From the NCBI GenBank assembly GCA_945900455.1, contig CAMDJH010000033.1, forward strand, positions 1 to 35,338: DNA of 35,338 bases, in the 5' to 3' direction. The translations under genes were made by a program, and so were the position numbers. Origin of the DNA: Akkermansia muciniphila. Lineage in GTDB: Bacteria > Verrucomicrobiota > Verrucomicrobiia > Limisphaerales > UBA9464. Position 1 is the stretch's first letter, and every line of letters starts with the position of its first letter. The notes beneath the pieces are model-generated. The model did not search any database. It had not been told where the DNA came from and was given only the letters and a program-made list of their open reading frames with translations. Below are positions 24,684 through 33,351 of this stretch, piece by piece.

Positions 24684-24780
24684 GCGCCGTATCCACATCC
24701 AGTGTTGCGGCCGCCGAGTTTTGTGATTTCTTAAGGACCACTTGCCTGGTAGCGAATCCAATGAGTCGCCGAGTCGTCCC

Positions 24781-27700
24781 GTGAGCGTACTGAATGGGCG
24801 GCGCATTTTCCGATGGTGCAGGCGGTCGAGCCTGCTGGGTCTCCTCGTTTTGATCCTAGCGGGGGGCGCTTTCCTCTATGTCAATAAGGTGGGGATTCCA
24901 GATTTTGCAAAGGGTCCGATTCTTGCCCAACTGCGGGAGCGTGGGGTCGAGCTGGAATTCGGTCGGATGCGATTCCGCATTGGCCGCGGAATCGTGGCGG
25001 AACACGTGAACCTGGGACGGGCGGGTCAGAGGGTGGCTGAGCAGTTTTACGCCGACCAAGTTCTGCTCAAGTTCAACAATCGATCGCTCCTCCGCTTGCG
25101 GCCGGAGGTGGAATCGCTGCGTCTGTCGGCCGGCCGGCTGGTTTATCCCTTGGCAGCGCTGACGAACGAGGCTGTCGTCAAAGTCGTGATTGACGACCTT
25201 GAGGCTGGCTTGCGCTTGGTTGATACGAATAACTGGGTGCTGGATCACCTGAGCGGTCGGGCGCTGGGGGCGGAGTTTTCGGCGTCGGGAAGCGTTACGA
25301 ATGTTTCTGTGTGGCGACGGAGCAAGGTCGCCTCATCGATGGCGTGGCAGAGGGTAGTTCACCAAATCGTTCAGCAGTTGGAATCGATGCAGTTTAGCGG
25401 GATGCCCAAGCTTGAGCTGGATTTCCTTGTGGACGCCCGCGCGCCAGAAAGGTCCTCGGCGGAGGTTCGGTTGACGGCGCCGGGTGCGGAAAGTCCACAG
25501 GGCGGATTCATGATGTTGGATTGGAAAGCTCGACTCAATCGCCCTTCGGGCACCAATGGGTTGCTATCGATCGAGACTCGCCTGGAGGCGCGAGGTGCGC
25601 GAGCGGCGGGAGGTGAATTGACGGGCTTGCTGGTCCTGGCAGCGTGGCAGCAGCCTCCGACCAATCAGCCGCCGCAACAAATCGCGTGGACGGTGGAAGT
25701 CCAGGATCTGGATTCGCGTTGGGGCAGCATCCAGAATCTGCACGCCACCGGGCAATCGTACCCAACCAATACGGTTGAGTCGGAGGGAACTCCGGCATCG
25801 CGCCGGAACTGGACGCAGTTTTCGGCGACCGCCACGGGCATGACCTCCCGATGGGTTTCGGCGGCCTCACCCCGGATTTCAGCGTCGGCGTGGCACAGTT
25901 GGACCCACTGGGATCGGATGGAATTTGTCGTCGATGCCCTTCAAACCGTCGGTGCATTCACGCAGCGCGGCGTCGCGCAGTCGGTGTCGGTGGACTCACT
26001 CCGTCTGAGCGGGTGGACCACTCCGCGTCAGCCCCCGTGGGGGCCGACCAACAATTGGGGGCCGTGGGCGATCGTGGCGCCATACGCGATGGCCGCAGAA
26101 CTTGCGGTGACCAACGTCCGTCATTCGACGTTGGAGTTGAAGTCAGGGAGGGTCGCCGTCGACTGGTCGGCGCCTGAAGTTTCCCTGCGAGAGTTTGAGT
26201 TGCGGACAGCGGCGGGGATGCTCGCTGGTTCGGCCCATTTGGGAGTGGACAGCCGGGAGGCGACGGCCCACTTGGATTCCTGGGCGGATCCCCGGGTGGT
26301 CCTGCCATTTCTCACCACCAATGCCAGTCGGTGGCTTCGACAATTCGAGTGGGCAACCAACCAGGCTCCCGAGATCCATGCGGACGGGCGGATCCACCTG
26401 CCAGCCTGGACCGATTCGACTCCCGACTGGCGCCGTGAGGTGCAGCCAACGGTTCAGTTGGTGGGTGATTTTCGCGGGACCAACGTCGCGTTTCGTGGAC
26501 TGCCGGCGGATCGCGGTTACGGCCGGTTTTCTTACACCAATCGAATATGGCATCTACCGTCGGTATTGGTGGAACGACCGGAGGGCCGGTTGGAATTCGG
26601 TTATACCGGGGATGAGCGGTCTCGGAATTATCATTTCTCCGGTGTGAGCAGCCTGGACCTTCGGATTGTGAGATCGTTGTTGGAACAGGAGACCCACCGT
26701 CGGGCGATGGACCAGGTCAGTCTGCCGGTGCCACCGACGCTTCAGGGGGATGTTTGGGGGCGTTGGAGATCGCCGGAATTGACGAGTTTCAAAGTCCAGA
26801 TCGCGGCGACCAATGTTGGATGGCGTCGAGAGGTGGCAGACTCCCTGTCGGGCGAGATCAGCTACACAAATCGTCAGGTCCTGTTCCGGGATGTCATTGT
26901 TCGACAGGCACCGGGAGAGGTTCGAGCCGATGGGGGCTTGTTTGACATGGACCGGCAGCTGATTCGAATCACGAACGGTGTCAGCACCGTGTTGCCGGAG
27001 CATGTGACGCGGCTGATTGGGCCGAAGGTGGCCCGGTGGCTGGAGCCCTATGTGTTTCGAAAACCGCCCCGAGTGGTGATGAACGGAGTGCTGCCCACAC
27101 GGGGGAAAACCGGGACGGATGCTCGGTGGGAGATCACGGGGGAGGATTTTCAGTGGTGGAAACTTCGCGCCCCTGCAATCCAGGCCACGCTCGTGACCAA
27201 GGATTCGTTGATCCAACTCACGAATTTGCAAGCCCATCTCTACGGAGGGCGGTTGGTGGGCGAACTGCACTTCGATGTCAGTCCGCCGGAGGGGACGACG
27301 ATTGGGTTCACTCTGGCGGTGACCAACGCGGACCTGAGGCCGCTGATGATGGATATCTTGCCGAAAACCAACCGCCTGGAGGGACGTGCCACGGCGGTGG
27401 TCAACATTGACTCCGCCAACAGTTGGGAAACGAACAGCTGGCAGGGACACGGGTGGATAAAATTGGAGGAAGGATTCCTCTGGGATTTTCCTCTGTTCGG
27501 AGTTTTTTCACCCATCTTGAACGGGTTGTCACCCGGTTCCGGTCAGGGCCGCTTCAGTCAGGGGCAGGGGCATTTTGTGCTGACCAACAGCGTGCTGCGC
27601 TCGGACGATCTCGAACTGCGATCTTCGGCTGTCCGATTGCACTATTCTGGAATCTTACGCCTCGACACCACACTGGAGGCTCGCATGGAGGCGGATTTGT

Positions 27701-27897
27701 TGAAGGATGCGCCGCTGGTGGGTCCTGTATTGAATCTGGCGTTGGCCCCTTTTACGAGGCTTTTTGGCTACCGGGTAACGGGAAAACTTGCCAAACCGGA
27801 GACGGAACCGATTTACATTCCACGGCTCCTCATGGTTCCACTCCATCCGTTTAGGACTTTGAAGAATCTCTTCTCCAATGACGCAGCGCCCCCCTAG
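24781..27897 (+). CDS. Large AsmA-like envelope protein
   Basis: The product of about 1038 residues has one N-terminal membrane helix (LLGLLVLILAGGAFLYVNKV). A very long periplasmic beta-rich region follows, with the AsmA/TamB-like pattern of repeated strands (for example LELRSSAVRLHYSGILRLDT). The final 250 residues (QLTNLQAHLYGGRLVGELHF, then LEGRATAVVNIDSAN and GWIKLEEGFLWDFPLFGVFS) resemble the AsmA-like C-terminal domain. Such proteins form hydrophobic grooves thought to carry phospholipids between inner and outer membranes. Two starts are possible: TTG 24742 and GTG 24781; I chose GTG because it has a CCC leader like many genes here. Trp/Thr/Asn content is high. Its TAG lies inside CTAG and is shared with the stop of convergent panB. 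Confidence 0.8.
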   Translation: MSVLNGRRIFRWCRRSSLLGLLVLILAGGAFLYVNKVGIPDFAKGPILAQLRERGVELEFGRMRFRIGRGIVAEHVNLGRAGQRVAEQFYADQVLLKFNNRSLLRLRPEVESLRLSAGRLVYPLAALTNEAVVKVVIDDLEAGLRLVDTNNWVLDHLSGRALGAEFSASGSVTNVSVWRRSKVASSMAWQRVVHQIVQQLESMQFSGMPKLELDFLVDARAPERSSAEVRLTAPGAESPQGGFMMLDWKARLNRPSGTNGLLSIETRLEARGARAAGGELTGLLVLAAWQQPPTNQPPQQIAWTVEVQDLDSRWGSIQNLHATGQSYPTNTVESEGTPASRRNWTQFSATATGMTSRWVSAASPRISASAWHSWTHWDRMEFVVDALQTVGAFTQRGVAQSVSVDSLRLSGWTTPRQPPWGPTNNWGPWAIVAPYAMAAELAVTNVRHSTLELKSGRVAVDWSAPEVSLREFELRTAAGMLAGSAHLGVDSREATAHLDSWADPRVVLPFLTTNASRWLRQFEWATNQAPEIHADGRIHLPAWTDSTPDWRREVQPTVQLVGDFRGTNVAFRGLPADRGYGRFSYTNRIWHLPSVLVERPEGRLEFGYTGDERSRNYHFSGVSSLDLRIVRSLLEQETHRRAMDQVSLPVPPTLQGDVWGRWRSPELTSFKVQIAATNVGWRREVADSLSGEISYTNRQVLFRDVIVRQAPGEVRADGGLFDMDRQLIRITNGVSTVLPEHVTRLIGPKVARWLEPYVFRKPPRVVMNGVLPTRGKTGTDARWEITGEDFQWWKLRAPAIQATLVTKDSLIQLTNLQAHLYGGRLVGELHFDVSPPEGTTIGFTLAVTNADLRPLMMDILPKTNRLEGRATAVVNIDSANSWETNSWQGHGWIKLEEGFLWDFPLFGVFSPILNGLSPGSGQGRFSQGQGHFVLTNSVLRSDDLELRSSAVRLHYSGILRLDTTLEARMEADLLKDAPLVGPVLNLALAPFTRLFGYRVTGKLAKPETEPIYIPRLLMVPLHPFRTLKNLFSNDAAPP

Positions 27898-28694
27898 TCG
27901 CGGCTGTGCCGAGCGGGAGCCAGTACCTGCCCGGCTGATAATTCAGCCAGCCACCCGACCACCGCCTGCCGCGCCGCAGCCACGGTCTGCACTCGCGGCT
28001 TCACGAAGCGAGGGGTGAACCAAGGGAATGCTCCGATGAGATCCGAGGTTACGAGGATCTGCCCATCGCAATCGGGTCCGGAGCCGATCCCGATCGTGGG
28101 AATGGAAATCGCGCGGGTGATTTCAGAGGCGACCGGCGGGGTAACCAGTTCCAACACAACTGCAAAGGCGCCAGCGGCCTCCAGGAGCCGGGCATCCGAG
28201 AGCAGTCGCTCGTGCTCCGTATCGGTCCGGCCTTTGATTCGATACGCCCCCTCTTCGAGAATGTGTTGAGGCAGCATGCCGAGGTGGCCGCAAAAGTGGA
28301 TCCCGGCTGCGGTGATCGCTCGGACGTGGGTTTCGATTTCCCGTCCACCCTCGGCCTTCACAAATTCGGCCCCGGCCGCCACGAGGCGTTGCGCATTCAG
28401 AACGGCTTCCGCGGGAGTTTCGTAGGATCGGTACGGAAGATCGCCGCCAAGGCATCCGTTGGGTTGGGAGCGCGCGGCCGCACGGATGTGATGTTCCATG
28501 TCATTCATCGAAACATGCGTTGTATCGGGATGCCCCAATACGACCATTCCCACCGAATCTCCCACCAAGAGCAGGGGTACCCCTGCTTCATCCAGCCAAC
28601 GAGCCATCGGGTAATCGTATGCCGTGAGAGCGCCAAAGCGTCGGACACCCTTCCAGCTGCGGATGATTTCAGGGGTAATCTTTGGACTCGTCAC
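27894..28694 (-). CDS. panB: 3-methyl-2-oxobutanoate hydroxymethyltransferase
   Basis: PanB adds a hydroxymethyl group from methylene-tetrahydrofolate to ketoisovalerate, the first committed step of pantothenate synthesis. Conserved motifs are LTAYDYPMARWLDEAGV, LLVGDSVGMVVLGHPDTTHV (metal-binding aspartate in GDS), GDLPYRSYETPAEAV, GAEFVKAEGG (normally VKLEGG), CGHLGMLPQHI and VLELVTPPVASEIT with the catalytic glutamate. GTG 28694 (VTSPKITPEII) starts just before the family's first conserved segment. GTG 28730 is a second choice. The open frame to 28808 would overlap the upstream lipoprotein gene. panC and panD are not in the window. Its stop overlaps that of the AsmA-like gene by four bases (CTAG). 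Confidence 0.93.
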   Translation of the reverse strand: MTSPKITPEIIRSWKGVRRFGALTAYDYPMARWLDEAGVPLLLVGDSVGMVVLGHPDTTHVSMNDMEHHIRAAARSQPNGCLGGDLPYRSYETPAEAVLNAQRLVAAGAEFVKAEGGREIETHVRAITAAGIHFCGHLGMLPQHILEEGAYRIKGRTDTEHERLLSDARLLEAAGAFAVVLELVTPPVASEITRAISIPTIGIGSGPDCDGQILVTSDLIGAFPWFTPRFVKPRVQTVAAARQAVVGWLAELSAGQVLAPARHSRD

Positions 28695-28764
28695 CCAGTC
28701 AAGGTGGGGCGGAATAAGGACGTTGTCCACGAGCGAGGTTGTGCTCAGCCCTGAATGGCATTTC

Positions 28765-29208
28765 CTATTCCGCCCGAGCTTCGTCTCCGAATTGGAGTTC
28801 TCCCTCAAGGATTTCAGCGGTCGCGAGGTCGCCTCGGGTCTGCGCTCCCAGTCGAACTTCGCCTACTTTGTTGCCCGCTCGATACACCGACATCACTCGA
28901 CCGGTCGGGGGCATCTGATTCAATGAAAAATCAACGACGACGAACCGGAGCCTGGAGTTTATCGAGAGAATTCGCCCGGAACCTCCACCCATGGGTCTGG
29001 CTGAGGGAGCGCTATTGGTTAAAGTTCGAACGTTGGGAGATTTGAGGCTATTATCAGTCGCAACACTCTTATTGTCAGATAATTGGCACCCACACAATGT
29101 CAACGATGCAATGGCAATAATGGCCGGTTTTGAGGTCAGGGAAAAGGGGGTGCGAACAGGGTGCAAGGCGACATTTCTCTTTCCTGGAGGGCAATGGACG
29201 CGGGTCAT
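28765..29208 (-). CDS. Small putative lipoprotein
   Basis: The 147-residue product from ATG 29208 has a hydrophobic stretch PAIIAIASLTLCGC ending in a lipobox-like L-C-G-C, so lipid attachment at the second cysteine is likely. The mature part has a Ser/Thr/Asn linker. A compact C-terminal beta domain follows (ILSINSRLRFVVVDFSLNQM, then PTGRVMSVYRAGNKVGEVRL and TAEILEGELQFGDEARAE). It resembles short verrucomicrobial lipoproteins of unknown role with a sequence like LRFVVIDFSL. The n-region before the hydrophobic stretch is long (about 27 residues), so a later start such as TTG 29166 is possible. It precedes panB by 70 bp and is divergent from the 15-residue-repeat protein gene. Confidence 0.65.
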   Translation of the reverse strand: MTRVHCPPGKRNVALHPVRTPFSLTSKPAIIAIASLTLCGCQLSDNKSVATDNSLKSPNVRTLTNSAPSARPMGGGSGRILSINSRLRFVVVDFSLNQMPPTGRVMSVYRAGNKVGEVRLGAQTRGDLATAEILEGELQFGDEARAE

Positions 29209-29229
29209 GATGTTATTTTCCAAAAACGA

Positions 29230-29258
29230 TTGACTTGATGTTCTCACCTTGTCATAAA
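29230..29258 (+). promoter_or_regulatory. Sigma70-type promoter for the repeat-protein gene
   Basis: TTGACT (29230-29235, five of six consensus bases) is followed after exactly 17 bases by CATAAA (29253-29258, four of six). Transcription would start near 29265, giving a leader of about 20 bases to ATG 29285. The GTG at 29270 would be almost leaderless, which is why I prefer the ATG. Confidence 0.7.
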
Positions 29259-29284
29259 GAGGCCCGTTAGTGAAATTTTTGCTT

Positions 29285-29860
29285 ATGAACACTAAATCTT
29301 GCATCCAAGTTGCTGCTGTCGTGGCGGCTGTGCTTATTTCCCTTCCCGCTTTCGCACTGACCACAGATCAGTCGAAATCTCTGACCGCTTCGATTAGCAC
29401 TGCCAGGGCTGTCGAGGTTCCGGCTAAAGCTGCAGCTCTTGTAGCCAAGGCTATTAGGCAAGACCGTTCGGATGTGGCATCCGTCGTTGTCTCATCGGCT
29501 GCGGCATCGCACCCCTCCACTTTGGTTAATGTTGTTTCCAGCATCCTTGAGAAATTTCCGAAGGAGCTGATGCCGGTTGTCACGGCCGCCATTTCAGGCG
29601 CACCGGACAGTTCGATCCTCATTGTCGCGGCGGCTGTGAACGCGGTACCGGATCGCGCTGAGGAAGTGGTTGCTCTCGCAAGCAAGCTTTCCCCGGCCCG
29701 TACCGCCGCGTTCCAGAAGGAAGCCGCCTCGGCGAAACAGCGTCGAGTTGTTTCGAGCGCTGCAGTTATCACCGGTGGAACGATCGTTCAGACCACTCGT
29801 GAAGGCGCAGCGGTTGTCAATTTGTACGCGATCCCCGGATCGGATCCAGGCCGTCCCTGA
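29285..29860 (+). CDS. Secreted alpha-helical protein with 15-residue tandem repeats
   Basis: The 191-residue product from ATG 29285 has a clean signal peptide (MNTKSCIQVAAVVAAVLISL, then PAFA, cleavage after residue 24). The mature protein holds about six tandem repeats of the pattern VVxxAxxxxPxxxxx. Prolines stand at 77, 92, 107, 122 and 137, exactly 15 residues apart, with P46 two units earlier (15 + 16). Each unit would form one short amphipathic helix capped by Pro, giving a helical solenoid. An Ala/Lys/Arg segment (about 138-155) and a Gly/Thr-rich tail follow. I do not recognise a named family. It has its own promoter (29230-29258) and a perfect terminator (29878-29910), so it is a monocistronic, probably well expressed, exported protein. 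Confidence 0.8.
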   Translation: MNTKSCIQVAAVVAAVLISLPAFALTTDQSKSLTASISTARAVEVPAKAAALVAKAIRQDRSDVASVVVSSAAASHPSTLVNVVSSILEKFPKELMPVVTAAISGAPDSSILIVAAAVNAVPDRAEEVVALASKLSPARTAAFQKEAASAKQRRVVSSAAVITGGTIVQTTREGAAVVNLYAIPGSDPGRP

Positions 29861-29877
29861 TCGCCTTTTAATCTCTG

Positions 29878-29910
29878 AGGCCTGCCCGTTTATCGGGCAG
29901 GCCTTTTTTG
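29878..29910 (+). terminator. Rho-independent terminator
   Basis: An 11-bp perfect stem (AGGCCTGCCCG / CGGGCAGGCCT) with loop TTTAT is followed by TTTTTT. It closes the 15-residue-repeat gene 17 bases after its stop, and ends five bases before the GTG start of the M50-like gene. Confidence 0.95.
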
Positions 29911-29914
29911 TTTC

Positions 29915-30595
29915 GTGAGATCCCGCTCGCCCCGCCCCGGTAATCATTTTTTAAGGTGGTTGCTGGCAATCTTGCTCCTCCCGTTTTGCGTCGGGGTGAC
30001 GATCACCATCCTCCGTGTTATCCGGTCGATGGAGGGTGCTTTTAATTTTTGGGCTGCGTTCCTTTCAGGCGCTGTCGCTTGGTTGCTTCTATTCGTGAGC
30101 CTCCCGAAGCCCATGTGGGTCTATGTGGTGGGCCACGAACTGACTCACGCACTCGGGACCTGGACTTTCGGCGGGAAGGTCCGACGATTCAGAGTATCTC
30201 CCAGTGGCGGGCATGTGGTGATCAGTCGGAGTAATTTCTTAATCTCGCTGGCGCCATACTTCTTTCCGCTGTACGCGGCGCTTTGGTGGATCGCGTTCTA
30301 CCTCGGAGACTTGCTTTGGCATTGGCATCGCTACCTCTTCGTTTTTCACTTTGGTCTGGGGATGGCATACGCTTTCCACGCCACACTGACCGCGCACATC
30401 CTTCGTATTCGGCAGCCGGATCTGGAGGGCGAAGGTTGGGTATTTTCCGCGGCCGTGATCTGGCTCGGAAACGGTCTCGTGTTGCTGATGGGACTTTCAA
30501 CGCTGTCCTCAAGCGTTCCCGTCTTAACTGCGTTGGGTTGGTTTCTTCAGGAGACCGGCACTTGGGTCTCCCAGGTCGGACGCTGGCTTCGATAG
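29915..30595 (+). CDS. M50-like integral membrane metalloprotease
   Basis: The 226-residue protein is almost entirely membrane-embedded, with about six hydrophobic segments. The zinc motif HExxH is H74-E75-L76-T77-H78 in VYVVGHELTHALGTWTFGG, inside or next to a membrane helix as in site-2 proteases (M50). D169 in RQPDLEGEGWVFS is a possible third zinc ligand, but the usual NPDG/LDG motif is not clear. The substrate is unknown; such enzymes often cut membrane-anchored regulators. GTG 29915 is the only plausible start that keeps the first helix, although it lies right after the terminator of the preceding gene. A later ATG at residue 39 would delete one helix. It precedes the DUF1800 gene by 69 bp. 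Confidence 0.78.
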   Translation: MRSRSPRPGNHFLRWLLAILLLPFCVGVTITILRVIRSMEGAFNFWAAFLSGAVAWLLLFVSLPKPMWVYVVGHELTHALGTWTFGGKVRRFRVSPSGGHVVISRSNFLISLAPYFFPLYAALWWIAFYLGDLLWHWHRYLFVFHFGLGMAYAFHATLTAHILRIRQPDLEGEGWVFSAAVIWLGNGLVLLMGLSTLSSSVPVLTALGWFLQETGTWVSQVGRWLR

Positions 30596-30664
30596 TCAAT
30601 GAATCGATGATAACTTGGCGCGAATATTGCTCTTTCGAGTCAATTCTTAACGTCAACCCCCATC

Positions 30665-33304
30665 ATGATCCCGTTTCCATCTCCTCCTTGGTTTTGCGTG
30701 GCGCTTGCCGCCTTCGTCTTCCTGGGTGCAGCTCCGGGAAGAGCGATCGAGAGTGGTATTGCGGGGATTCAGATCGAAACGGGGCACGTCAGGCTCAGCG
30801 TGAATCCCGAACCAGCGGCGGTGCACTATCGGGTGCTGCGGACGGATGCACTCGGAGGGGGATTCACCGAGGATAAGGGGGGAGTGTTCGACGGCCTCGC
30901 TTGGTTGGGGGTGCCTGCGGGGGAGCAGGCGTTCTACAAAGTGGATGTCACTCAGATGACGTCTGAAGAACTGCTGATTTCGACCGTTCTAAATCGGCTC
31001 GCCTATGGGCCGTCACCGGATGAATTGGAGAGGTTGCGCAGGATTGGGGCGGACGCCTATATACATGAACAACTGGCGCCAGAGAACATCCGGGAGGATC
31101 TGGAGGAATATGTGGTGATTCCCCCCGATGCAGCCGGGTGGCAGAAGGTGGTCATCACCGGATTGGCAACCTCGACCTCGTTTCACATTTACTTGAATGA
31201 ACCCGGAGAGGCCTATGTGGACGAGGTTCGCATGGTCAGCGGGGGGCGGGAAAATTCAGGACTACCAAATCTAGTAAAAAACGGAGAGTTCGACGTCGGC
31301 CTTGCCCCGGCCTGGACGGTGGGTAAGAACCTTGCCTCATCCGCGGTGAGTTCGGATTCGATCTACGCCGGAGTCGGCGCCTTGCATTTGATCGCAGCTG
31401 CGGCCGGGACCTCGACGGCGAGCAATCGAGTCTCTCAGACGATCGCGTCACTGGTCACGGGGAACACGTACACGCTGAGTTATTATTACCTCACAGCACC
31501 GGGGTTGTCGCCTCCGGTAGTCCGCCTCAGCTCCACCGGAACTTCGGAGAGTGGAGATGTCCTCACGACTGCCATCAGTAGCGAGCAGCCCCCAAGCAAT
31601 CCCGGGCAAGTTGTCGGTCAAATCCTTTCCGGCGAGGGGAGCATGGCCTCGCTACGTTCCTGGCACATCCAGCACGCCGTCAAATCAAAGCGCCAGTTAC
31701 TCGAGGTGATGCGTCAATTCGTGGAGAACCACTTTGTCACCGAGTACTCGAAGTCCCGGAGCTATCTCGATTCATACTATAGCAGCGATAGTGGGCAGTC
31801 CGCTCGCCAGGCGGCTCGCATGGAACTTGTGGAAAACCTGAAATGGCGGCAGGCATTGATGAATCCCCAATGCACCTTTTACGATCTTCTCCAGATCAGC
31901 GCTGAGAGCCCGGCAATGATTCTATTCCTGGATACCGTGGCCTCCAAGGGAACGGTCAAATCGAATTCTCCGGCCAAAATCGCTGACGTCAATGCACTAT
32001 CGCCTTCGGCGGCGGGTGCTAACATCACCCAGATTGCAAATGAGAACTATGCCCGGGAGATCTGCGAGCTGTTCTGTTTTGGAGTGGATAACGGCTATGA
32101 CCAGCAGGATATCGTCCAGATTTCCCGGATTTGGACTGGCTGGACGGTTGGTTACGTGGATCGCGACAGAACGAATGATCCGTTCGCTACGAACTATGTT
32201 GATCGCGAGCTTCGGAAGCAGTTTATCGGAACGATTCTGGAGACGAACAACACCATCACTAATTTCGTCGGCGAATGGTCCATGGTGTACAAGGCAACCA
32301 ATCATCATCAGGGGCCCAAGTGGTGTTTCTATGAGCAATTGGCCAACGGAAACGTGGATACCAACACCCCGAAGCGAGTTCCCGCGCGGTTCGGTCCACC
32401 TTGGGCTGGCCGGGAATACGGACTGCTCGTCCGAGGCGGTCTCAAGGAGACGAATACCTTGACGGAAGCCTATCAATTGATTCACCACCTGGCAGACCAG
32501 CCATTCACCGAAGAGTATCTATCGGTGAAATTATGCCGCCTGCTGGTTCATGAAGAGTTTCGTCACGGGTACGATTTCACGGATGACCAGATCTCGCCGG
32601 AGGAGGCGTTGGTGCATGCCTGCATGATGGCTTGGGAACAACCTCGCGCGGGTGGCCCCAAGGGTCAGATTCGCGAGGTGCTCAAGGTAATATTTGCATC
32701 GGACTTGTTTCGATCTCACACCGCTTCGATGCAAAAAGTCCGAACCCCCTTGGAGTATGCAGTGGCCACGGTCCGCGCGTTGCGGGCGGCCAAGCCGGAC
32801 GGTAGTTACACGGCAGAGTTGGACTCGGGAGACGTTGGTGGTGGGATTCTGTTGCGAGCCGGCAATATGCGCCTCTTCGATCGGGCGGAGCCGGATGGGT
32901 ATCCGGAAGATGGGGCCGGGTGGATCAGTGCAGGTTCCCTCGCCGAACGACTGCGTTTTATCCAATCCGCGTTATCGGCGGCAGGCGATTCGGATGCCGG
33001 CGCCGGCACGGTCACCGACCCCGCGGGGTTGTTAAAGCTGAAGGCACCGGAAAGTGTGTCCGATGCGGGTGCGGTCGCGGATTTCTTTCTCGGCATTCTC
33101 TTCCCGGCCGAGGGGGCCGCAAATCTCGCGCCATTTCGGAAACTGGCCATCGACTTTCTGAATTCCGCAGAGTCCCTGAACGTAAGCGGCCAGATGGTCA
33201 ATTCTCCGTTCAGAAATTTGCAGCCATCCTCTACTGCGTACGATACGCGGATTCGAGCTTTGGTGTCTTGGCTGATGACGTCCCAACGATTTCAGGAGCA
33301 ATAG
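30665..33304 (+). CDS. Secreted DUF1800 protein with carbohydrate-binding-like insert
   Basis: The 879-residue protein has a signal peptide (VALAAFVFLGAAPGRA). DUF1800 begins near residue 98 with TSEELLISTVLNRLAYGPSP. It is interrupted at about 145-315 by a beta-sandwich-like insert (VYVDEVRM-type strand: EPGEAYVDEVRMVSGG, then LVKNGEFDVGLAPAWTVG and NTYTLSYYYL) like CBM/galactose-binding modules common in secreted verrucomicrobial proteins. DUF1800 resumes with LRSWHIQHAVKSKRQLLEVM, NPQCTFYDLLQISAESPAMI, NYAREICELFCFGVDNGYDQ and HHQGPKW. The function of DUF1800 is not established. The DUF1501 gene follows after 47 bp; this pairing is very common in Planctomycetes, Verrucomicrobia and others and points to an exported two-protein unit. 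ATG 30665 has a CCCCCATC leader. Confidence 0.9.
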   Translation: MIPFPSPPWFCVALAAFVFLGAAPGRAIESGIAGIQIETGHVRLSVNPEPAAVHYRVLRTDALGGGFTEDKGGVFDGLAWLGVPAGEQAFYKVDVTQMTSEELLISTVLNRLAYGPSPDELERLRRIGADAYIHEQLAPENIREDLEEYVVIPPDAAGWQKVVITGLATSTSFHIYLNEPGEAYVDEVRMVSGGRENSGLPNLVKNGEFDVGLAPAWTVGKNLASSAVSSDSIYAGVGALHLIAAAAGTSTASNRVSQTIASLVTGNTYTLSYYYLTAPGLSPPVVRLSSTGTSESGDVLTTAISSEQPPSNPGQVVGQILSGEGSMASLRSWHIQHAVKSKRQLLEVMRQFVENHFVTEYSKSRSYLDSYYSSDSGQSARQAARMELVENLKWRQALMNPQCTFYDLLQISAESPAMILFLDTVASKGTVKSNSPAKIADVNALSPSAAGANITQIANENYAREICELFCFGVDNGYDQQDIVQISRIWTGWTVGYVDRDRTNDPFATNYVDRELRKQFIGTILETNNTITNFVGEWSMVYKATNHHQGPKWCFYEQLANGNVDTNTPKRVPARFGPPWAGREYGLLVRGGLKETNTLTEAYQLIHHLADQPFTEEYLSVKLCRLLVHEEFRHGYDFTDDQISPEEALVHACMMAWEQPRAGGPKGQIREVLKVIFASDLFRSHTASMQKVRTPLEYAVATVRALRAAKPDGSYTAELDSGDVGGGILLRAGNMRLFDRAEPDGYPEDGAGWISAGSLAERLRFIQSALSAAGDSDAGAGTVTDPAGLLKLKAPESVSDAGAVADFFLGILFPAEGAANLAPFRKLAIDFLNSAESLNVSGQMVNSPFRNLQPSSTAYDTRIRALVSWLMTSQRFQEQ

Positions 33305-33351
33305 CGCCGTTGTCACCCGCTCTGCCTTTCCGAATTTGATCCTCTGATCCC

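Noticed and set aside
24742-24780. TTG 24742 as start of the AsmA-like gene
   Set aside because: It adds 13 polar residues before the basic n-region. GTG 24781 with a CCC leader is more like the other starts here, although the TTG cannot be excluded.
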